NCBI GenBank assembly: GCA_023253875.1
Contig: JALRFC010000114.1
Location: 1 to 6,388 of the forward strand
Length of the DNA: 6,388 nucleotides
Direction of reading: 5' to 3'
Origin: Candidatus Kapaibacterium sp.
Lineage (GTDB): Bacteria; Bacteroidota; Ignavibacteria; Kapaibacteriales; UBA961
Each line of letters begins with the position of its first letter. Positions within the stretch are counted from its first letter, which is position 1. Of this stretch, positions 1-5,265 are shown piece by piece. Made by a program: the position numbers and the translations under genes. The notes below the pieces were generated by a model. The model saw only the letters and a program-made list of their open reading frames with translations, was not told where the DNA came from and made no database searches.

Positions 1-297
1 ATCAGTGTCATGCAGCCCCAGTATATATGCTCCTTTTCTTTCTTTTGCAATTGATCTCAGATTTGGGATAAATGGAAGATTGTCTGTTTTTACTCCTTTG
101 TCCAATCGGTGAATCTGCATTCGAAGATATTTATTTTCTTCAATGCGAATTTCGAGTGATTGTTGAAGCTGAACAATTTCATTCTTCAGCTTTGTGATCA
201 AGGGGTGTTCAGACTCATTCATTCCAGCATTCTCTGCATTAGTGTTTTGAGAATTGGGAACTTGATCATCATTGAGATTTTCTTCGTGATTCATCAT
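1..297 (-). CDS. Unidentified protein with coiled-coil-like N-terminus (partial, 3' end outside window)
   Basis: An open minus-strand frame of 99 codons starts at ATG 297-295 and stays open to the window edge, so only the N-terminus is present. The start is supported by AGGAG at 305-309, seven bases upstream. A second ATG follows at once (294-292), so either could be used. Residues 3-31 are rich in Asn, Glu, Asp and Gln and look disordered. Residues about 33-66 (LITKLKNEIVQLQQSLEIRI and onward) have heptad-like hydrophobic spacing typical of a coiled coil. Residues 75-98 (LPFIPNLRSIAKERKGAYIL, then GLHD) look like the beginning of a folded domain. There is no signal peptide or membrane segment, so it is probably cytoplasmic. 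I do not recognise the family. It is transcribed divergently from the large repeat protein. Confidence 0.8.
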   Translation of the reverse strand, partial: MMNHEENLNDDQVPNSQNTNAENAGMNESEHPLITKLKNEIVQLQQSLEIRIEENKYLRMQIHRLDKGVKTDNLPFIPNLRSIAKERKGAYILGLHDTD

Positions 298-549
298 AAT
301 GAATCTCCTGATGTAAACATGAAAAATGCCTCTTATCGAGACTGTATAATGAAAACTCTTACCCTATTTGAAAAAAAATCGAATCCCTCTTATCTCTATG
401 TTGCTTTACGTAATTACGGAAAGATTTTTAAAAGTCAAAGCTCAATATTTTTATTAAGTGATTTTCAGGAGTTGTTGCAGTGATGCTAAATATATTGTAA
501 ATCAATAGGTTGCAGATGTGTTCATGTTGATATAATTATAGGGGTAAAA
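298..549. other. Divergent intergenic region, no convincing gene
   Basis: These 252 bases separate two divergently transcribed genes and should hold both promoters. I found no good match to the Bacteroidetes consensus TTTG-N19-TAnnTTTG on either strand. A TATAAT sits at 531-536, but it would leave only a few bases of leader before ATG 550. A short direct repeat, GTTGCAG, occurs at 474-480 and 509-515. No convincing RNA gene or terminator was seen. Confidence 0.6.
305..309 (-). promoter_or_regulatory. Shine-Dalgarno site of the partial left-hand gene
   Basis: The minus strand reads AGGAG here, seven bases before ATG 297-295. It is the strongest ribosome binding site in the window and fixes the start of the truncated gene. 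Confidence 0.75.
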
Positions 550-3500
550 ATGAAAAATCTTGTTTGTATTCTTTTGATTCTATTGAATTATCACAATGTA
601 TTAGCGAACATTGAGGGTGTGTTTACATATCAAGGTCAATTGTTAGATCAATTTGGAAATCCAATTGACTCCACTATTCAGATGGAGTTTAGAATATATT
701 CTCATCCGATATTGAATAATGAACTATGGAAAGAGGCTCATGAAATAACCCCTAAGTCTGGGTGGTTTACGGTATATCTTGGTTCCAATATTCCATTGGA
801 AGTAGATTTCTCTCAACCACTATGGCTTGGGATGAATATCATAGGAGAAGTCGAAGCAAAACCAAGAATGCAATTAACTGCTGTACCATTGGCATTGCAT
901 TCATTGATTGCTGATTCTGTAAAAGGGGGATTGAGTGGTGTGATAAAGAGTATGAATGGTATAACAGACTCAGTGAACGTTATAAGCAATAGTACAATTG
1001 GTATTTCTCAAAGAGATAATGAACTTTTAATTTCTTTGAACTATGATTCATTGAATCTTACAACAGATTCTATTCTCGAAGTTACTGCATCATATAATAG
1101 TATAGCGTTTTCAGTCAGGGAACAGTCAATTTCAGATGCACAGTTAAAAGATAGGTCAATTTCTTCTGAGAAATTGATAGACTTTGATATTCCTCCAATC
1201 AAGCTATCTTCCGGTGGTGCTTTAGTCGGACAAGTGCTAAAGTGGAATGGTACTTTGTGGACTCCATCTACTGATAATTACATTGAGTACAAGGGAGGCA
1301 AAGGTATCATCATACAAAATGACAAGATAGATATTGATGAAAGTGATACGCTGTTAAGAATAAATCAATCAATCTCAGGCGATATCAGAGGGGTATATCC
1401 AAGATTATTTATCGATTCTATGAGAATAGAAAACTATCATCTACAAGACTCTATAATCTCTGCTGATAAAATTCAATCAGGGGTAATTCCTGTCTCGTTG
1501 CCACCGGAAGGGGTAGCCGGTGGTGACTTGGCGGGAACATATCCAAATCCATTTATTGCGAATGGAGTGATTACTTCATCAAAACTCGCAACAGGTGTCA
1601 TTCCAATAACACTTCCACCGAGTGGTATTGCAGGTGGTGACTTGAGTGGGAATTATCCGAATCCCACAATCAGTAATAATGTGATTGGAACGAGTCAATT
1701 AAAAGACAGCTTGATAACTTTATCAAAACTCGCTGCTAATGTCATTCCTTCATCACTTCCACCGAGTGGTACTGCGAGCGGTGATTTAAGCGGTACTTAT
1801 CCAAATCCAACAATCGCGAATAATGTGATTGGCACCAGTCAATTGAAAGACAGCTCCATCACTGTATCAAAAATCGCAAGTGGTGTCATTCCCACAACAC
1901 TTCCACCGAGTGGTTCTGCGGGTGGTGATTTAAGTGGGACATATCCGAATCCCACAATCGCTAATGGTGCGATAACATATAGCAAGATTGCAAGTGGGGT
2001 AATTCCTACAACATTACCACCAAGTGGCATAGCAAGTGGTGATTTAACAGGTATATATCCAAATCCATCTATTGCCATTGGTGCAATCACAGCTTCCAAA
2101 ATTGCTGCAGGAGTAATTCCTTCAACATTACCACCGAGTGGTACAGCGGGCGGTGATCTAACAGGAACATATCCGAATCCAAGTATTGGAGTAGGGAAGA
2201 TTCAATCAAATATGCTGGCCGCAAATGCAGTGACACTTTCAAAATTATCAGGAATTGGAGCAAGTATTGGCAATACTATTTCTTGGAATGGAAGTGAATG
2301 GTTATTTGTACCAATCATAAGAGACACTTTGCTGTATTTCAGAGAAAGCAGAACAACACAATGGCCAAATACATCAATACCGGTACATGCGCTTTCAATA
2401 AAAGGTTCAGAATCCAGCATTGATATCGCAGTCAATCCAAAAGGTAATGGATCTGTATTAACTGCAATACCAGATAATACCGCAATTGGTGGTATGAAAA
2501 GAGGAATAAATGCCATTGATCTTCAAATAAGTAGAAATGCAAATCATCAAGTTGCTGCAGGTAATCATTCCGTATTGATTGGAGGTGCAAATAATGCAGC
2601 ACCAGGTAATGCATCTGCTGTTTTATCCGGTTTATCAAATAGTGCACAAGGTTATGGATCCATCATACTTGGTGGTTACAATAATCAAGCTAGTGGACAA
2701 TATTCAGTTGTTGGAGGAGGATATGGTAATACCTCAGTTGGAGCATACTCCATAACGAATGGTGTGTATAATACCGCAGGTAATGAAAGTTCTATAGCAC
2801 TAGGTGGTTCAAATAATTACTCAGGTGGACAATATTCAGCCGTAATTGGAGGTAGCTATAATTCTGTGTCTGCACAATTTGGACTTGCAATGTCAACATA
2901 TAATGCTAATCTCAGTGGAACAAGGTCAATCATACTTGGAGGAAAGAATCATACCATTTCATCGCAAAATGGTATCATCCTGGGAGGTTCGGGGTTGACT
3001 TTTTCAAGCACAGCAGAAAATACCATTGGTACACTAGGGAATAATACCTCAAATAATCGGAATATGACTATTGGTTCAGCAAATACTATGGTATTGGGAA
3101 ATATGGATATCTGGCTTGCATCTAATGACGGGAATGCGCATGGACTTTTTTTCTATGAACCAGGATCAAATAATGGAACATATCCAGCTGATAATCATTA
3201 TACAATGATCAAAGCCGGAGGACAAGAATCAAATATCACATATACACTTCCTTTGCAACCTCCTAGTTATGATAATCAATTATTGAAAGTTCAAACTTCA
3301 GGACAATTGACATGGGGAAATGCAATCATACTTCAACAGTCCATCTCAGTTGATTGTCCCAATCTTAATCCTAATGGAGGGGTTGGATACTGTGACATTA
3401 CTGTAAATGGAATTCAAGCAGGAGGGATTGCTCATGCATCACCAACAGAAGATTTACTCTCTGGAATTAGCATCGCTTCAGTTCGCATTCTTCAAGCAAA

Positions 3501-3585
3501 TACCATTCGTATTTCATTCATCAATGCAACTGCAAATGCAGTCAACCCAGCACCGATACCATTTCATGTTGCCGTCATTCAATAA
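550..3585 (+). CDS. Large secreted repeat protein (YPNP repeats plus YadA-head-like beta-roll), putative adhesin or fibre
   Basis: This encodes 1011 residues, probably an exported surface or extracellular protein. Residues 1-19 form a signal peptide (short basic start, LVCILLILL core, probable cleavage after VLA). Residues about 23-117 match the N-terminal domain common in FCB repeat proteins (FTYQGQLLDQFGNP, then LW..., WFTVYLG, PLWLGM, PRMQLTAVPLALHS). Residues 276-546 carry seven YPNP-type repeats. Residues 671-819 hold ten repeats of about 15 residues, like the beta-roll heads of trimeric autotransporter adhesins. Residues about 895-1011 include LLKVQTSGQLTWG and a final beta-rich domain with Cys936 and Cys948. 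I see neither a YadA-type barrel anchor nor a type IX sorting domain. ATG 550 is chosen because the signal peptide begins there; AGGGG at 540-544 is a weak ribosome site. The adhesin or fibre role is inferred from architecture only. Confidence 0.85.
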   Translation: MKNLVCILLILLNYHNVLANIEGVFTYQGQLLDQFGNPIDSTIQMEFRIYSHPILNNELWKEAHEITPKSGWFTVYLGSNIPLEVDFSQPLWLGMNIIGEVEAKPRMQLTAVPLALHSLIADSVKGGLSGVIKSMNGITDSVNVISNSTIGISQRDNELLISLNYDSLNLTTDSILEVTASYNSIAFSVREQSISDAQLKDRSISSEKLIDFDIPPIKLSSGGALVGQVLKWNGTLWTPSTDNYIEYKGGKGIIIQNDKIDIDESDTLLRINQSISGDIRGVYPRLFIDSMRIENYHLQDSIISADKIQSGVIPVSLPPEGVAGGDLAGTYPNPFIANGVITSSKLATGVIPITLPPSGIAGGDLSGNYPNPTISNNVIGTSQLKDSLITLSKLAANVIPSSLPPSGTASGDLSGTYPNPTIANNVIGTSQLKDSSITVSKIASGVIPTTLPPSGSAGGDLSGTYPNPTIANGAITYSKIASGVIPTTLPPSGIASGDLTGIYPNPSIAIGAITASKIAAGVIPSTLPPSGTAGGDLTGTYPNPSIGVGKIQSNMLAANAVTLSKLSGIGASIGNTISWNGSEWLFVPIIRDTLLYFRESRTTQWPNTSIPVHALSIKGSESSIDIAVNPKGNGSVLTAIPDNTAIGGMKRGINAIDLQISRNANHQVAAGNHSVLIGGANNAAPGNASAVLSGLSNSAQGYGSIILGGYNNQASGQYSVVGGGYGNTSVGAYSITNGVYNTAGNESSIALGGSNNYSGGQYSAVIGGSYNSVSAQFGLAMSTYNANLSGTRSIILGGKNHTISSQNGIILGGSGLTFSSTAENTIGTLGNNTSNNRNMTIGSANTMVLGNMDIWLASNDGNAHGLFFYEPGSNNGTYPADNHYTMIKAGGQESNITYTLPLQPPSYDNQLLKVQTSGQLTWGNAIILQQSISVDCPNLNPNGGVGYCDITVNGIQAGGIAHASPTEDLLSGISIASVRILQANTIRISFINATANAVNPAPIPFHVAVIQ
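1375..2187 (+). repeat. YPNP repeat block inside the large secreted protein (7 units, 38 or 48 residues apart)
   Basis: The motif (G/S)GDL(S/T)GxYPNPxI begins at residues 324, 362, 410, 458, 496 and 534, with a degenerate copy (SGDIRGVYPRLFI) at 276. Starts are separated by 48, 38, 48, 48, 38 and 38 residues. Between motifs lie ITxSKIAxGVIP and LPPSGxAxG segments. The long units contain about ten additional residues around QLKDS (HLQDS in the first). DNA identity is also high: a 15-base stretch CTTCCACCGAGTGGT recurs at 1612, 1756 and 1900, exactly 144 bases apart, with a near copy at 2128. Confidence 0.95.
2560..3006 (+). repeat. Ten tandem 15-residue beta-roll-like repeats in the large secreted protein
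   Basis: Residues 671-819 divide into ten consecutive units beginning at 671, 686, 701, 716, 731, 745, 760, 775, 790 and 805. All are 15 residues except the fifth, which is 14. The approximate consensus is GxxSxxxGGxxNxxS, for example GYGSIILGGYNNQAS and GQYSVVGGGYGNTSV. This spacing of Gly, Ser and Asn with short aliphatic stretches resembles the head repeats of YadA-like trimeric adhesins. The unit at 775-789 is the most divergent, lacking the GG pair. Confidence 0.85.
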
Positions 3586-3627
3586 TTCATATACATGCAG
3601 GTACTCCCACCTCATACCTCATGCTGC

Positions 3628-3657
3628 ATTGGGCCGAGTCAGGGGAATCGGCCCAAT
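3628..3657 (+). terminator. GC-rich hairpin after the repeat-protein gene, possible terminator without T-tract
   Basis: A perfect 10-base-pair inverted repeat (ATTGGGCCGA at 3628-3637, TCGGCCCAAT at 3648-3657) with a 10-base loop lies 42 bases after the stop codon at 3583-3585. It is followed on the plus strand by TACTATAAAA rather than a run of T, so it is not a classic intrinsic terminator. Its position between convergent genes suggests a 3'-end or transcript-stabilising role. Confidence 0.45.
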
Positions 3658-3663
3658 TACTAT

Positions 3664-3694
3664 AAAAAAAGCTCGACAGAAATCTGCCGAGCTT
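3664..3694 (-). terminator. Rho-independent terminator of tRNA-His (and probably the upstream operon)
   Basis: On the minus strand AAGCTCGGCAGA pairs with TCTGTCGAGCTT across a two-base centre, giving a stem of about 11-12 pairs that includes one G-U wobble. It is followed at once by TTTTTTT. The wobble pair would be an A-C mismatch on the plus strand, and a T-run exists only on the minus strand, so the terminator acts on minus-strand transcription. It begins three bases after the tRNA discriminator. Confidence 0.88.
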
Positions 3695-3697
3695 GGG

Positions 3698-3770
3698 GGC
3701 GAGTGACGGGAATTGAACCCGCGGCCAGCGGAGCCACAAACCGCTGCTCTACCACTGAGCTACACCCGCC
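3698..3770 (-). tRNA. tRNA-His (anticodon GTG)
   Basis: The minus strand folds into a complete cloverleaf. The acceptor stem GCGGGTG/CACTCGC is fully paired with one G-U. The D arm is GCTC-AGTGGTA-GAGC. The anticodon loop is TTGTGGC, with anticodon GTG at 3737-3735. The T arm is GCGGG-TTCAATT-CCCGT. A G at position -1 (3770) opposite C73 (3698) is the identity pair of bacterial tRNA-His, so the assignment does not rest on the anticodon alone. Two oddities: positions 31 and 39 of the anticodon stem are a U-U mismatch, and the bases after C73 are CCC rather than CCA, so the CCA end must be added after processing. The gene has its own promoter and terminator and lies just downstream of the photolyase gene. 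Confidence 0.97.
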
Positions 3771-3774
3771 GTAA

Positions 3775-3794
3775 TTGACCTACTATGAGGTCAA
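3775..3794 (-). promoter_or_regulatory. Hairpin in the 5' leader of tRNA-His
   Basis: TTGACCT (3775-3781) and AGGTCAA (3788-3794) form a perfect 7-base-pair stem with a 6-base loop. It lies between the promoter and the tRNA, four bases from G-1, so the transcript probably begins at or near it. It could guide 5' processing or end the photolyase message. It has no T-tract on the tRNA side. Confidence 0.5.
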
Positions 3795-3801
3795 GGGACT
3801 G

Positions 3802-3832
3802 CAAATTTAAGAGTATTATCTTCCTTTGCAAA
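3802..3832 (-). promoter_or_regulatory. Bacteroidetes-type promoter for tRNA-His
   Basis: The minus strand reads TTTG (3832-3829), a 19-base spacer, then TAAATTTG (3809-3802). This matches the -33/-7 consensus TTTG-N19-TAnnTTTG of the Bacteroidetes primary sigma factor at every fixed base. The expected start would be about 3795-3798, giving a leader of about 25 bases. The -33 element lies within the 10-base palindrome CTTTGCAAAG (3824-3833). The promoter sits in the 76-base gap between the photolyase stop and the tRNA. Confidence 0.85.
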
Positions 3833-3846
3833 GAGAATTTCTGATT

Positions 3847-5265
3847 TTAGAATAAAGTATCACCTTTTCTATCTGACATATGCGAGTTGATGTATTTTTT
3901 GACATCGAACTTAGACTTGCATCCATTTGCATTCATATAGCGAATTTTTCCATAGACAGGCCTTTCAAACCAAGCTCTATCATGAACTCCGCCAATACTC
4001 CAAGCAATGCCAGTATAGCCATTTGCATCTCTGCCATCCAATTCATATGTGTCATTCAAGTAAATGGCAATGGATTGTGCTTCTTCAGGGGTTTGTGTCC
4101 ATTCAAGGATTTTTTTTGCCCAATACATTCGCATATAACCATGCATTTTTCCGGTATGCATCATTTCAAGCTGAGCCGCATTCCATAAAGCATCATGTGT
4201 AATGGCTTGTTCAAACTGTTCTTGACTATATATGTATTCTCTCGTATCAGAACGATGAGCATTCAATGAAGTTTGTGCCCAATTGTGAAAACCATTGAAA
4301 TTGTCATACTCTTTTGTATAAAGACAATAATTATCTGCAAGCTCTTTGCGAACAATCAATTCTTCCAAATAAGAATCAATAGATTCTTTATTGCTATTGC
4401 TTCCTTTGATCTTCAAGGCAATAGTCTGAGATGAAATAGAGCCAAAATGCAACCAAGGTGACATGTCGGATACATTACCCATGTTTGGATCATTCCGTTT
4501 TTCACCATAATCATGCAATTTGTATCCAATGAATGATTCCAAGGCAATCATCGCTGCATGTGGTCCGGGTGTAAAAGTGCGCACAGGTTGTATGTCCTTT
4601 CTGACACGAACTTTTTGCAATACTTCCTGTGCTGAAAAACTAGAATCTTGTGAAAGATCCTGTGTAAACGATTGCACTTCAGGGTAGGGAATGAGAAACT
4701 CGTGTAATACTTTGTGTACTTTGGGTCGCAAAGTATAAGCAGCAAATTCTGTTTTTTGAGATATAAACCGAGCCGGTATGACATTATGTGCATCCACTTC
4801 ATATAATGGACATTGTAAGCTGATACCTGCTTTTCTTTTCCACTCCAATTTTATCTTCAAGGGATCAAAATCAGTGATGATCATTCCTGCATTGTATGTG
4901 TCTGCAAAGGCAGTAACAGTTGCTGCAGGATCAGAATCCAAAATCAAATGAAATGGTATGCCCAATTTCAAAGATTGCTGTTGAACTTCCTCCAATCCCT
5001 TTATCATGAAATCATATTGTCTTATGGTTGCATCTAGAAATTCCGGTACCAAAGTGAAGAGAATACGAATTGGTAATTGTCGTTTCTGAGATTGTTCCAT
5101 GCATGCTATCAATGCCCAATTATCGGTTATACGTTGATCTCTCGACATCCAATACACTATGCATGATGCATCTTCTTTGCAAACTAGTTCATCATTAATG
5201 CTTTCATAACCACGCTCTGTGATTGCTGAAATTCTCCTACGATCAACGACAAAAGAATTATTCAT
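3847..5265 (-). CDS. phrB: Class II deoxyribodipyrimidine (CPD) photolyase
   Basis: This is a 472-residue cytoplasmic FAD enzyme that uses light to split cyclobutane pyrimidine dimers in DNA. Class II hallmarks run its full length: YWMSRDQRITDNWAL (38-52), TDFDPLKIKLEWK (131-143), VDAHNVIP (157-164), MSPWLHFGSIS (268-278), ELIVRKELADNYC (302-314), then THDALWNAAQ, GKMHGYMRMYWAKKILEW, YLNDTYELDGRDANGY, WSIGGVHDRAWFER and GKIRYMNANGCKSKFDV to residue 455. Trp361, Trp382 and Trp389 have the spacing of the electron-transfer tryptophans of the Methanosarcina mazei class II enzyme, and Asn404 matches its flavin-proximal Asn. Length is normal for the family and no key motif is missing. ATG 5265 overlaps the upstream stop as ATGA, which suggests translational coupling; only a weak AGG precedes it. 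Confidence 0.97.
   Translation of the reverse strand: MNNSFVVDRRRISAITERGYESINDELVCKEDASCIVYWMSRDQRITDNWALIACMEQSQKRQLPIRILFTLVPEFLDATIRQYDFMIKGLEEVQQQSLKLGIPFHLILDSDPAATVTAFADTYNAGMIITDFDPLKIKLEWKRKAGISLQCPLYEVDAHNVIPARFISQKTEFAAYTLRPKVHKVLHEFLIPYPEVQSFTQDLSQDSSFSAQEVLQKVRVRKDIQPVRTFTPGPHAAMIALESFIGYKLHDYGEKRNDPNMGNVSDMSPWLHFGSISSQTIALKIKGSNSNKESIDSYLEELIVRKELADNYCLYTKEYDNFNGFHNWAQTSLNAHRSDTREYIYSQEQFEQAITHDALWNAAQLEMMHTGKMHGYMRMYWAKKILEWTQTPEEAQSIAIYLNDTYELDGRDANGYTGIAWSIGGVHDRAWFERPVYGKIRYMNANGCKSKFDVKKYINSHMSDRKGDTLF

Noticed and set aside
160..483. Plus-strand 107-codon open frame, including a shorter 54-codon version from ATG 319
   Set aside because: The first half is antisense to the better supported gene at 1-297. 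The shorter version has no ribosome binding site and no recognisable feature; chance opening in AT-rich DNA is enough.
483..500. Five-codon frame (ATG to TAA) after AGGAG at 467-471, possible leader peptide
   Set aside because: Spacing of 11 bases is long, the peptide is not regulatory in composition, and no attenuator structure follows it.
531..536. TATAAT as -10 box of the repeat-protein gene, with TTGCAG (510-515) as -35
   Set aside because: The spacer is only 15 bases, the start would leave a leader of about 7 bases, and the organism appears to use a different consensus.
1839..2099. Minus-strand open frame antisense to the YPNP repeats
   Set aside because: It is a by-product of repetitive codon structure in the real gene; it has no start signal and mirrors the repeat.
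1375..2187. Possible CRISPR array or non-coding satellite because of regular spacing
   Set aside because: Repeats are in frame, spaced by multiples of three, vary mostly without breaking the protein motif, and lack short identical repeats with unique spacers.
2202..2647. Two overlapping minus-strand frames within the large secreted protein gene
   Set aside because: Both are antisense to clearly coding sequence and their translations show no plausible domain.
550..3585. Phage tail-fibre origin suggested by YPNP and head-like repeats
   Set aside because: A signal peptide is present and there are no neighbouring phage structural, chaperone or packaging genes.
3407..3706. Plus-strand frame crossing the end of the repeat gene into the tRNA region
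   Set aside because: It overlaps the conserved C-terminal domain in another frame and runs through both hairpins and into the antisense tRNA.
3880..4202. Plus-strand frames antisense to the 3' part of the photolyase gene
   Set aside because: They lie opposite the most conserved catalytic region of the photolyase and are shadows of it.
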